Positions 53,621-61,075 of a DNA stretch of 64,000 bases are shown here, one piece after another. The translations under genes and the position numbers were made by a program. The notes under the pieces are model-generated. The model did not search any database, was not told the origin of the DNA, and saw only the letters and a program-made list of their open reading frames with translations. The stretch's first letter is position 1. Every line of letters begins with the position of its first letter. The stretch comes from Clostridia bacterium (GTDB taxonomy: Bacteria; Bacillota; Clostridia; Oscillospirales; CAG-272), in the NCBI GenBank assembly GCA_017481595.1, contig JAFUOY010000013.1:1-64000 (forward strand). Direction: 5' to 3'.

Positions 53621-54553
53621 ATGAAGATAACAGTGCCGAGCTACTACAAAAAATTCAAATGTATAGGCTCAAAATGTAAGCATAACTGTTGTGTCGGTTG
53701 GGAGATAGATATTGATATAAACACCCTCGAAAAGTATAAAAAGGCAGAGGGCGTGTTTAAAAAACGGTTTGATGATTCCATTTCACATAATGGGGAGTGC
53801 GCCTCCTTTATTCTTGACAAGGATGAAAGATGTCCGTTTTTAAACAAGGACAACCTTTGCGATATTATTATGGAATACGGAGAGTCCTATCTTTGTCAGA
53901 TATGCGACGCCCACCCGAGATTTAAAAATTTCTTATCCGACAGGACGGAGATAGGTATCGGGCTCTGTTGTGAGGAGGCGGCACGTATCATTTTGACGGA
54001 TAATGAGGATTTTTCTCTTGAAATTGAAGAAAATTCCGACCCCTGTGGCAAAATTTCCCGCTATGAGCTTGAGATGATCACATACAGAAACTTACTTATT
54101 GATATTATAAAGCTCAGGAAATTTTCCTTGGATGAAAGGGTTGATAATGTGCTTGAATTAGCGTTCTTTCAAATGCCAACCTTTTCTCTTGGGGAGTGGT
54201 CAAAAAAGCTTTTAGAGCTTGAAATAATGAGCAAGGAGTGGGAAAAGCTTTTAATCGAAGCATCAAAATATAACGTACCATTAACGTACAAAGGCTACGA
54301 AAAGGAATTTGAAAAGCTGTTTAGCTACTTTATATATAGATATCTGGCAAATGAAAAATATGAAGAAAAAGTAGATTATGTAGTAATATTTTCTGTGCTT
54401 TGCAGTCAAATTATAGCCACTCTGTGGTCGATTTTTGCAAAAAACGAGGAAGAAAGAATAGAAATTTGCCGCCTTTTTTCCCAGGAGATAGAATACTCAG
54501 AGGAGAATGTGGAGTCGATTATTGATATAATAGAGGAATATAATGAAGAATAA
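53621..54553 (+). CDS. flagellin lysine-N-methylase-like protein (FliB family)
   Basis: The 310-residue protein starts with KITVPSYYKKFKCIGSKCKH and continues with CCVGWEIDID, RCPFLNKDNLCDI, YLCQICDAHPRF and GLCCEEAARI. This gives about ten conserved cysteines in the first 130 residues, a probable Zn or Fe-S cluster as in FliB and YkgJ proteins. FliB methylates lysines of flagellin in Salmonella. No flagellar genes are in the window, and many Clostridia carry FliB-like proteins without flagella, so the target may differ. It overlaps the ATPase gene by 11 bp. Confidence 0.88.
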   Translation: MKITVPSYYKKFKCIGSKCKHNCCVGWEIDIDINTLEKYKKAEGVFKKRFDDSISHNGECASFILDKDERCPFLNKDNLCDIIMEYGESYLCQICDAHPRFKNFLSDRTEIGIGLCCEEAARIILTDNEDFSLEIEENSDPCGKISRYELEMITYRNLLIDIIKLRKFSLDERVDNVLELAFFQMPTFSLGEWSKKLLELEIMSKEWEKLLIEASKYNVPLTYKGYEKEFEKLFSYFIYRYLANEKYEEKVDYVVIFSVLCSQIIATLWSIFAKNEEERIEICRLFSQEIEYSEENVESIIDIIEEYNEE

Positions 54554-55250
54554 TTTTTTAAGAGGATTTTACATAGAGTGGGATAGCATTGGTAAGGACT
54601 CCTTTGTAAACCGTATTCCTGCCCTAAAAGGTCTTGACAGGCTGAGCTTTGATAAGCCCATAACCTTATTTTCTGGTGAGAACGGAAGCGGAAAATCCAC
54701 CTTGCTTGAAGCCATAGCCACAGAATACGGCTTCAACCCCGAGGGCGGAACGGTAAATTTTAATTTCAGCACCTATGATGCATCCTCCGATCTTGACAAG
54801 TCAATAGTCCTTACTAAGGGTGTAAGACGGGCAACGAGCGGATATTTCTTCCGCGCGGAAAGCTTTTTTAACGTGGCTACAAAGGCAAGGGAGTACGGCG
54901 GCGGATATACCAACCTCCACGAAATGTCCCACGGTGAGAGCTTTATGTCCTATTTTGACTATTTTTCAAAGGAGGGACTATACCTTCTTGACGAGCCCGA
55001 GGCGGCGCTTTCACCCCAGAATCAGCTTAATATGTATGCAAAAATAGTAAAAATGGTGAAAGAGGGCTCTCAATTTATAATAGCCACCCATTCGCCCATA
55101 CTTTTGGGGCTCCCAAATGCGCAGATATATAATTTTACAATGGACGGCGTTAAGGAAACGGAGTACGAAAAAACGGACAGCTACGTAATTACAAAAAGCT
55201 TTTTAAATAAGCGGGAAATGTTTTTAAAGGAGCTTTTTGATGAAATATAA
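54543..55250 (+). CDS. small AAA/ABC-type ATPase
   Basis: The 235-residue soluble ATPase has Walker A FSGENGSGKSTLLEAIA (about 42-58), a signature-like MSHGESFMSYF (about 132), Walker B LYLLDEPEAALSP and a switch histidine in IATHSPILLG. There is no membrane partner, so it is a RecF/SMC-like or predicted regulatory ATPase rather than a transporter subunit. The role is unknown. The start lies inside the FliB gene, and its end overlaps the sfsA start, showing a tight operon. Confidence 0.85.
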   Translation: MKNNFLRGFYIEWDSIGKDSFVNRIPALKGLDRLSFDKPITLFSGENGSGKSTLLEAIATEYGFNPEGGTVNFNFSTYDASSDLDKSIVLTKGVRRATSGYFFRAESFFNVATKAREYGGGYTNLHEMSHGESFMSYFDYFSKEGLYLLDEPEAALSPQNQLNMYAKIVKMVKEGSQFIIATHSPILLGLPNAQIYNFTMDGVKETEYEKTDSYVITKSFLNKREMFLKELFDEI

Positions 55251-55941
55251 ACGCGTTACAGAGGGCAGATTTATCTCCAGACCAAACAGATTTATCGCTT
55301 ACGTGGAAATTGACGGAGCTACGGAAACCGTCCACGTAAAAAACACGGGCAGATGCCGTGAGCTTTTGATTGAGGGCTGCAGAGTGTATCTAAGCGTGTC
55401 CGACAATCCCTTAAGAAAAACGAAATACGACCTTATTGCCGTAGTAAAGGAAAGGGAGAACCTGCCTCCCCTGCTTATAAATATGGACTCCCAGATCCCA
55501 AACGACGTCTGCGGAGAGTGGCTTAAAAAGGGTCTGCTTTTTTCAAAGGATGCCAAAATCAAAAGGGAATACACCTACAAAAGCTCCCGATTTGATTTCT
55601 ACGTAGAGGACAAAGAGCGAAAAATATTTTTGGAGGTAAAGGGCTGTACCCTTGAAAATGAGGGAGTCGCATCCTTTCCCGACGCCCCGACCGAAAGGGG
55701 AGTAAAGCATATTAAGGAGCTTATCTCCGCCATAGAGGACGGATACGAAGCTTACGTTTTCTTTGTTGTGCAAATGCAGGGAATGAGCGTGATGCAACCA
55801 AACGATATTACCCACAAAGCCTTTGGAGACGCCTTAAGAGAAGCCCACAAAAGCGGAGTAAAAATACTTGCGTACGAGTGCGCGGTTTTTCCCGATGAAA
55901 TAGTAATAGATAAAGAAATAAGAGTAAATTTAGACACGTAG
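55240..55941 (+). CDS. sfsA: SfsA family DNA/RNA nuclease-like protein
   Basis: SfsA was named as a sugar fermentation stimulation protein and carries an OB-fold plus a PD-(D/E)XK nuclease-like domain. The ATG at 55240 follows AAGGAG. The ~233 residues show RFIAYVEIDGATETVHVKNT, GRCRELLIEG, SRFDFYVED and IFLEVKGCTLENEG (acidic/lysine nuclease motif, about 127-140), then FPDAPTERGVKHI, all typical. It ends with TAG. It is co-oriented with the ATPase and the MmcQ-type gene. Confidence 0.93.
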   Translation: MKYKRVTEGRFISRPNRFIAYVEIDGATETVHVKNTGRCRELLIEGCRVYLSVSDNPLRKTKYDLIAVVKERENLPPLLINMDSQIPNDVCGEWLKKGLLFSKDAKIKREYTYKSSRFDFYVEDKERKIFLEVKGCTLENEGVASFPDAPTERGVKHIKELISAIEDGYEAYVFFVVQMQGMSVMQPNDITHKAFGDALREAHKSGVKILAYECAVFPDEIVIDKEIRVNLDT

Positions 55942-55952
55942 GAGGCTTTTTT

Positions 55953-56342
55953 GTGAAAACGGAGAGAGAATACGTAATTGAATACGCTAAGGGTCTGCCC
56001 CTTACCTCGGTGGACAATCCCTTCTCGGAGGATTTTGACACAACGGTGCTTCGCCATAGCGACACGGGAAAATGGTTTGGCATTATTATGAATATATCAA
56101 AACACAGAGTTGGGCTTGAGGGCGAGGGCAAGATCGACGTTATGAATTTAAAATGCAAGCCTGAGGAGACCTTTGAGGCAAGGGAAATGTGCGAAGCCAT
56201 AGTCCCCGCCTACCATATGAACAAAAAGCATTGGATATCCCTTATTTTTAACGGCACCATCCCAAAAGAGCTTATGGAAGCGCTTATTGACAACAGCTAC
56301 GAGCTTACTAAAAAAGGCACAAAAAGTGTAAGAAAAAAGTAA
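55953..56342 (+). CDS. MmcQ/YjbR family protein
   Basis: The 129-residue protein begins with GTG at 55953, with TAGGAGG upstream. It has the family features REYVIEYAKGLPLTSVDNPF, TVLRHSDTGKWFGIIMN and a C-terminal YHMNKKHWISLIFNG. The fold resembles a DNA-binding cyaY-like domain, but the biological role of MmcQ/YjbR proteins is unsettled. It is within the plus-strand cluster, with a 50-bp gap to the flavin reductase gene. Confidence 0.9.
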   Translation: MKTEREYVIEYAKGLPLTSVDNPFSEDFDTTVLRHSDTGKWFGIIMNISKHRVGLEGEGKIDVMNLKCKPEETFEAREMCEAIVPAYHMNKKHWISLIFNGTIPKELMEALIDNSYELTKKGTKSVRKK

Positions 56343-56393
56343 AAAACGGCACTACGTGTCGATAAAAGAGAAAAATTATTAAGGAGAATAGCT

Positions 56394-56963
56394 ATGAGAA
56401 AGAATTTTGGCGCAAAGCCTATGGTATACCCTATGCCCGTTTACATTATTGCAACCTACGGTAAGGACGGCACTCCCGACGCTATGAATGCGGCTTGGGG
56501 AGGCATCAGCGAGGAAAATGAAATTACCATATGCGTAAGCGAGGACCACAAGACAACGGAAAATTTCCTTTATACGGGAGCCTTTACCGTAAGTATGGCA
56601 ACGGCTGACTACGTTAAGGAATGTGACTACGTTGGTATCGTTTCCGCAAATGACGTACCGAACAAGCTTGAAATCGCGGGCTTCCACGTTGAAAAGAGCG
56701 AATTTGTAAACGCGCCCATAATTAAGGAGCTTCCTATGTGCGTTGAATGTAAGGTAAAAAGCTACGATAAGGAAAGCTGCCGCCTTGTTGGTGAGATAGT
56801 AAATATCAGTATTGACGATTCCGTCCTTTCCGAAAACGGCAAGGTAGACGTAAAGAAGCTGAAGCCCATTACCTACGATAGCTCAAATCATAAGTATCTT
56901 GTCCTCGGCGACGTTGTGGGCAACGCCTTCTCCGACGGAAAAGCTATTAAAAACGCAAAATAA
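56394..56963 (+). CDS. flavin reductase-like FMN-binding protein
   Basis: The 189-residue split-barrel flavoprotein (flavin reductase / PF01613 type) shows YPMPVYIIATYGKDG, NAAWGGISEEN and CVSEDHKTTENFLYTGAFTV (FMN contacts, about 45-64), then IVSANDVPNKLEIAGF. It probably reduces flavins or small substrates with NAD(P)H. AAGGAGAATAG is the ribosome binding site. A distinct start after a 50-bp gap leaves open whether it has its own promoter. Confidence 0.92.
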   Translation: MRKNFGAKPMVYPMPVYIIATYGKDGTPDAMNAAWGGISEENEITICVSEDHKTTENFLYTGAFTVSMATADYVKECDYVGIVSANDVPNKLEIAGFHVEKSEFVNAPIIKELPMCVECKVKSYDKESCRLVGEIVNISIDDSVLSENGKVDVKKLKPITYDSSNHKYLVLGDVVGNAFSDGKAIKNAK

Positions 56964-57002
56964 CAGACACGTCCTCGGTAAAATGAGGATTTTGGAGGGT
57001 AT

Positions 57003-57464
57003 ATGTTAAAGGAAGGAATGAAAACGCCCGATTTTTCCTTGTGCGACAAGGACGGGCAGGAAATAAAATTAAGCGATCATCTTGGCAAAAGGGTAGTTTT
57101 GTATTTCTACCCAAAGGATAACACTCCCGGATGCACAAGACAGGCGTGCGCCTTTGCCTCAGCTTACGAGGATTTTAAAAGGCTGAACGTCACCGTTATA
57201 GGCATCAGTAAGGACAGCGTTGCCTCTCACGAAAAATTTGCAAGTAAATATAATTTGCCCTTTATTCTTTTGTCCGACCCCGAAAGAAAAGCAATAGAGC
57301 CTTACGGAGTATGGCAGGAGAAAAAGCTCTACGGTAAAGCGTCTATGGGAGTTGTGCGCACCACCTTTATAATCGATGAAAACGGAATTATCGAAAAGGT
57401 AATGGAAAAGGTAAAGCCCGACACCAATGCCGCCGAAATTTTAGATTATATCAGAACCAAATAA
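57003..57464 (+). CDS. bcp: thiol peroxidase of the Bcp/PrxQ family
   Basis: Bcp reduces hydroperoxides using thioredoxin-type donors. The 153 residues have GMKTPDFSLCDKDGQEI, YFYPKDNTPGCTRQACAF with the peroxidatic Cys (about 45) and the nearby resolving Cys five residues later (about 50), and VIGISKDS. The catalytic Pro-x3-Thr/Ser-x2-Cys pattern is intact. It ends the cluster and is followed by a terminator 90 bp on. With the flavin reductase it suggests oxidative-stress defence in an anaerobe. Confidence 0.96.
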   Translation: MLKEGMKTPDFSLCDKDGQEIKLSDHLGKRVVLYFYPKDNTPGCTRQACAFASAYEDFKRLNVTVIGISKDSVASHEKFASKYNLPFILLSDPERKAIEPYGVWQEKKLYGKASMGVVRTTFIIDENGIIEKVMEKVKPDTNAAEILDYIRTK

Positions 57465-57553
57465 AAACAACGGCTGACCGCAAAGCGTGATGTTCTTATC
57501 GGAGAAATAACGAATCAATTTACTTTAGCTAATACGCAGTAAACAAATAATTA

Positions 57554-57588
57554 GCCCCGACAGATTTTTGAAGTCTGTCGGGGTTCTT
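57554..57588 (+). terminator. terminator at the end of the 52.3-57.5 kb cluster
   Basis: CCCCGACAGA and TCTGTCGGGG with a 9-nt loop, then TTCTTCTTG. Confidence 0.88.
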
Positions 57589-57626
57589 CTTGTTTTGTTC
57601 GACAAATTGGAATTTGTCTATCCTTT

Positions 57627-58079
57627 TTAGCCAATCGACTTTAAGCCGTCATACAGTTCATTAAAACTTTTTCCTTTAGCACATCTACCATAGGATAAGC
57701 TTCTATTCTCACCAAATTCCAATAAAAAGCATTTTGTGAGTTCCTCAACCGTTACTTCCAGATTTTCAAAAAACTGCTGGTAGGCAAAATTGTATCCGTT
57801 TGTCCCTTCCTCAAAATTATTTACAATCAAAGATTCACATACTTGGTCTAACGGATACATTTTAATATGCATCAATTCATGCACAATTACTTCTTCCATA
57901 TTTTCTTGCTTTGGATTTGCCACATTAAGCATTAAAATCGCTTTTCTATCCGTTGGGTCAATTTTAAAATCTCCTGTTTTCTTCCACTTAGGGTCTTGAA
58001 CAAGTTCCAGTTTTACATCCCATTGTGGTGTAAGTCTTAGTTTTTTGCACCACTTGTCAAATAATCTTTCAAGTTCCAT
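57627..58079 (-). CDS. zincin-like putative metallopeptidase
   Basis: The start at 58079 follows AAGGAGG; a longer frame to 58112 lacks a site. The 150-residue protein has the zinc-protease motif VIVHELMHIKM (about 72-82) after a strand ILMLNVANP. Downstream acidic and helical sequence (YQQFFENLEVTVEELTKCFL) could supply the third ligand. It resembles the small HExxH proteins of phages and SprT/ImmA-like groups, but I cannot place it firmly. It is more AT-rich than its neighbours and stands beside repeat clusters, so it may be acquired. Confidence 0.75.
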   Translation of the reverse strand: MELERLFDKWCKKLRLTPQWDVKLELVQDPKWKKTGDFKIDPTDRKAILMLNVANPKQENMEEVIVHELMHIKMYPLDQVCESLIVNNFEEGTNGYNFAYQQFFENLEVTVEELTKCFLLEFGENRSLSYGRCAKGKSFNELYDGLKSIG

Positions 58080-58246
58080 TTTATCCTCCTTGCCCCTTAT
58101 TTCAACTATCATATACCTAATACAGATTTCTTTGTCAAATTCTTATTTATCGTTCTGTTTTATCGCCAGTTTCGCCTTTGTATTACAGCGTTGCAAGCAA
58201 CGCGGGCTTCGGGCAAAGCCCATACCCCCATGACCGCCGCGTCTTG

Positions 58247-58384
58247 AGGCTCCCTCCGGGAGGGAGCTCCCGACGAAGTCGGGTGAGGGAGAGCGCGTTA
58301 CAATAAAGTTAATTTAACCCCAAAGTCACGCAGGCTCCTTCCGTCACGGCTACGCCGTGCCACCTCCCTCTCGGAGGGAGGCTT
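58247..58384. repeat. inverted REP pair, family B, free copy
   Basis: The left unit has GGCTCCCTCCGGGAGGGAGC and CCCGACGAAGTCGGG, then TGAGGGAGAGCGCGTTACAAT. The right unit is inverted, GTCACGGCTACGCCGTGCC then CCTCCCTCTCGGAGGGAGGC. Same family as 7874-8057, but not inside a composite element. Confidence 0.85.
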
Positions 58385-58502
58385 TTCGTTGGTTCCATTA
58401 TAACACAAATCGGCAGAGAAAACAAGTTCTCTGCCGGATTTTTGGCGCCCGTAATTTCTCCGTTAAGAACAACAGAGAAAAAGGTCAGCCGTGTTTTACT
58501 TT

Positions 58503-58686
58503 CCAAGCCTTCTCTAGCGGAGAAGGTGTCACCAAAGGTGACGGATGAGGAGATCATATGTAAACCTTTACTTTAAATGGTTCAATATATCCTCACATAC
58601 TACTTTGAAATTACGGTTAATATCGTGATTTGAATAACGCAAAACAGTTATCCCCAAGCGACGCAGCTCGTAATCTCTTATTTCGT
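58503..58686 (-). pseudogene. REP plus duplicated 3' fragment of the DUF559 gene (tandem copy)
   Basis: This 184-bp unit repeats the adjoining 58687-58869 with about 87% identity. It contains one REP (58507-58550) followed by an intact-frame C-terminal fragment of about 39 codons of the endonuclease, from DEIRDYELRRLG to the stop. The fragment has no start codon and lacks the catalytic Asp/Glu region, so it is a remnant. Confidence 0.85.
58507..58550 (+). repeat. REP unit, family A, copy 1
   Basis: CCTTCTCTAGCGGAGAAGG stem, GTCACC/GGTGAC stem, then GGATGAGG. Confidence 0.8.
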
Positions 58687-58690
58687 CCAA

Positions 58691-58733
58691 GCCTTCTCCA
58701 ACGGAGAAGGGGGACCACGAGTGGTGGATGAGG
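58691..58733 (+). repeat. REP unit, family A, copy 2 (left flank of the DUF559 gene)
   Basis: CCTTCTCCAACGGAGAAGG stem, ACCAC/GTGGT stem, then GGATGAGG and AGATCATAT. It is in inverted orientation to 59116-59160. Confidence 0.85.
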
Positions 58734-58750
58734 AGATCATATATAAATCT

Positions 58751-59098
58751 TCACTTTAAATGGTTCAATATATCCTCACATACTACTTTGAAATTACGGT
58801 TAATATCATAATTGGAATAACGTAGAACGGTTATCCCCAAGCGTCGCAGTTCGTAATCTCTTATTTCGTCTGATTTTTTATTCTCCTCAGAACCGTGTTG
58901 CGATCCGTCAAGCTCAATAACTATTCTTTTGCTTGCGATAAAGAAATCTACTATGTATTCGCCTATGTTTTTCTGTCTGTTTACCGTGATAGGCAGATTC
59001 TTTAAAAAATCGTACCATAAATGCTTTTCTTCGGGGGTCATGTTTTTACGAAGAGCTTGTGCGTTTGAAACAAGCTTTTTATCGTATTTGTAAATCAT
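58751..59098 (-). CDS. DUF559 endonuclease-domain protein
   Basis: The 115-residue protein has a single VSR/PD-(D/E)XK-type nuclease fold: ALRKNMTPEEKHLWYDFLK, the core strands NIGEYIVDFFIASKRIVIELDGSQH (Asp near 51, Glu-x-Asp near 61-63), and a C-terminal half with RRLGITVLRYSN. All expected catalytic residues are present. The function of DUF559 proteins is unknown; they are often multicopy in Clostridia. This copy lies between inverted REP units, with matching extra flank sequence (GAGGAGATCATAT type) on both sides. Confidence 0.88.
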   Translation of the reverse strand: MIYKYDKKLVSNAQALRKNMTPEEKHLWYDFLKNLPITVNRQKNIGEYIVDFFIASKRIVIELDGSQHGSEENKKSDEIRDYELRRLGITVLRYSNYDINRNFKVVCEDILNHLK

Positions 59099-59115
59099 AA
59101 CAACTTATATGACCT

Positions 59116-59160
59116 CCTCATCCGTCGCAAGCTTGCGACACCTTCTCCGCTGGAGAAGGC
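59116..59160 (-). repeat. REP unit, family A, copy 3 (right flank, inverted)
   Basis: CCTCATCC, a GTCGCAAGCTTGCGAC stem, then CCTTCTCCGCTGGAGAAGG. It mirrors 58691-58733 and, with it, forms terminal inverted repeats around the DUF559 gene. Confidence 0.85.
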
Positions 59161-59283
59161 ATTATACACGACGATTTTAATATTTTAAAGCTCTTCCTTC
59201 GGTTTTACATATTTCATTCGATTATACCAATCACTCTAAATTGTGACAGTATGATATTGATTTTTTAAGAAAAATATTTTTTT

Positions 59284-59465
59284 GCGATATGTTTGCTTTT
59301 GCAAACGCGATATATTTTCACCTATGCTCAAATGCGATATTACCGTCGCGTTGCTCGGTAGCGATATGATATAAATCCCCAATAACGCCCGAGAGGGCAT
59401 ATCGCATCGAAGATATATCGCACGCTTATGCGTATATAGCAAATCCCTCAAGGAATTTATATCGC
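59284..59465. repeat. dyad array of eight heptamers and short hairpins (GCGATAT/ATATCGC type)
   Basis: GCGATAT occurs at 59284, 59307, 59334 and 59361. Its inverse ATATCGC (one copy ATATAGC) occurs at 59399, 59415, 59434 and 59459. Stems between them include GTTTGC-TTTT-GCAAAC, TACCG...CGGTA, GCCC-GAGA-GGGC, ATC-GAA-GAT and ACGC-TTAT-GCGT. The array ends 35 bp before the malQ stop. The plan matches 27915-28079 although the words differ. Confidence 0.85.
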
Positions 59466-59499
59466 TGCGTAGTACCCCTTGAGGGCATTACGCCTTAAG

Positions 59500-60933
59500 T
59501 CATCCTCTGCCGTAGACCTCGTTCCAGGTGCGGAGCTTCTTTCTGTCGATATCCATAAACTGATCGTGAGTTATACGGAACGCCCAGTTGTCGTCGCTGC
59601 TGCCCGGAGTGTTAAGTCTTGTGTCCCTGCCGTATTTAAGAAGGTCCTGAACGGGGAATATAACGAGTCCTGCGTGGCTTGCAAGCATAGAACGGATAAC
59701 CGTATCGTAGCAGTTGTCCCAATTTGCGCTTTCGTAGCCGAAATAGTCAAGGAATCTCTGTCTGTCCCCCTCGGAAAGCTCCCAAACGTAGCCAAGGAGT
59801 GTATTGTTGTCGTGTGTGCCCGTGTAGGCAACGCAGTTGTTTGAATAATTGTGGGGAAGGTGCGTAGAATTGTTGTCCCCAAGAAGTCCGAACTGAAGCA
59901 CCCTCATACCCGGGAAGCCGCTGTTCATAACAAGCTTGTAAACCTCGGGGGTAATGTCACCAAGGTCCTCCGCAATAATAAGCTTATCACCGCAGACCTT
60001 TTTCAAATCGTAAATAAGCTTCATACCGGGACCCTTTACCCACTTGCCGTTTTTTGCCGTAGTGTCCCCTGCGGGAATGGAAAAATAGGACTCAAGGGCG
60101 CGGAAGTGGTCGATACGTACGCCGTCAAAAAGCTCGCACATAAACTTCATTCTCTCACGCCACCAGGTAAATCTATCCTTTTTCATATACTCCCAGTTGT
60201 AAAGGGGATTGCCCCAGAGCTGACCGTCCTCGCTGAAGTAATCCGGAGGTACGCCTGCAACGGAGGAGGGCTGCTTCCTTCCATCAAGCTGGAACTGATC
60301 AGGCTGCGCCCAGACGTCGGAGCTGTCAAAGGCGACGTACATAGGAATATCACCGATTATCTTAATGCCCTTGGCATTTGCATAGTCCTTTATCTTGAAC
60401 CACTGGGTAAATACCATATACTGTATGAATTTCCATTGATACAGCACCCCCTCGTCATAGACGTTTTCCGTCCACTCGGGCCACTCCTTCATACCGTTTG
60501 ATTCCTTAAGCGCCATAAATTTACAGAAATTTTCTGTCTGCGGATATTTCTTGAAGAAAGCATCCATAGCCGCTTTATCTGTAAATCTTGCCGCCGCCTT
60601 CTTAAGAAGATCAAGTCTTTCCTTGTTAAGTCTGTCAAACTCGCAAAGGTGGGGGGACTTTTGCTTAGCCACCTCAGCCTCCTCCTTAGTAATAAGACCG
60701 TCCTTAAGAAGCTCGTCAAGGTCAATAAAGTATGGGTTACCGCTGAAGGCTGAATAGGATTTATAAGGTGAGTTGTACTCGTCGGGGAGGCAGAAGGGGA
60801 GTATCTGCCAATATGTAAATTTGCTCTCCGCAAGACAATCTATCCATTCCCTGGCAGCGCTGCCTAAGGAGCCCTCGGAATAGTTACCCCAGAGGGAAGA
60901 AATGTGGAGAAGAACACCACTTGCACGTTTCAT
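59500..60933 (-). CDS. malQ: 4-alpha-glucanotransferase (amylomaltase, GH77)
   Basis: MalQ rearranges alpha-1,4-glucans and lets the cell use maltodextrins or remodel glycogen. The start at 60933 follows AGGAGTG. The ~477 residues match the short bacterial form: SGVLLHISSLWGNYSEG at the start, WQILPFCLPDEYNSPY, then GVRIDHFRALESYF with the catalytic Asp (about 291) and IIAEDLGDITPEV with the acid/base Glu (about 337), then YTGTHDNNTLLGY. It is a single gene divergent from the DUF4091 gene. A hairpin array follows its stop codon. Confidence 0.96.
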   Translation of the reverse strand: MKRASGVLLHISSLWGNYSEGSLGSAAREWIDCLAESKFTYWQILPFCLPDEYNSPYKSYSAFSGNPYFIDLDELLKDGLITKEEAEVAKQKSPHLCEFDRLNKERLDLLKKAAARFTDKAAMDAFFKKYPQTENFCKFMALKESNGMKEWPEWTENVYDEGVLYQWKFIQYMVFTQWFKIKDYANAKGIKIIGDIPMYVAFDSSDVWAQPDQFQLDGRKQPSSVAGVPPDYFSEDGQLWGNPLYNWEYMKKDRFTWWRERMKFMCELFDGVRIDHFRALESYFSIPAGDTTAKNGKWVKGPGMKLIYDLKKVCGDKLIIAEDLGDITPEVYKLVMNSGFPGMRVLQFGLLGDNNSTHLPHNYSNNCVAYTGTHDNNTLLGYVWELSEGDRQRFLDYFGYESANWDNCYDTVIRSMLASHAGLVIFPVQDLLKYGRDTRLNTPGSSDDNWAFRITHDQFMDIDRKKLRTWNEVYGRG

Positions 60934-60966
60934 AATAAACACTCCTGAAAATAAAATTATATTACA

Positions 60967-60995
60967 ATTTTACCATATATTTGTAATATATTCAA
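60967..60995 (-). promoter_or_regulatory. promoter of malQ
   Basis: TTGAAT, 17 bp ending TGG (extended -10) and TAAAAT on the minus strand, about 34 bp before the ATG. Confidence 0.7.
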
Positions 60996-61013
60996 GAAAT
61001 TTCGTTACTTACA

Positions 61014-61042
61014 TTGAAATTTTTTGTTCACTGTGCTAAAAT
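61014..61042 (+). promoter_or_regulatory. promoter of the DUF4091-fucosidase operon
   Basis: TTGAAA, 17 bp ending TGC (extended -10) and TAAAAT, 33 bp before the ATG. It diverges from the malQ promoter with 18 bp between the two -35 boxes. Confidence 0.7.
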
Positions 61043-61075
61043 CATAATGTATACGTCTGTTAAAGGAGAATAAAT

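Noticed and set aside
54543..55250. ATPase as part of an ABC transporter or an anti-phage defence pair with FliB.
   Set aside because: No membrane protein partner and no known defence architecture; adjacency alone does not support it.
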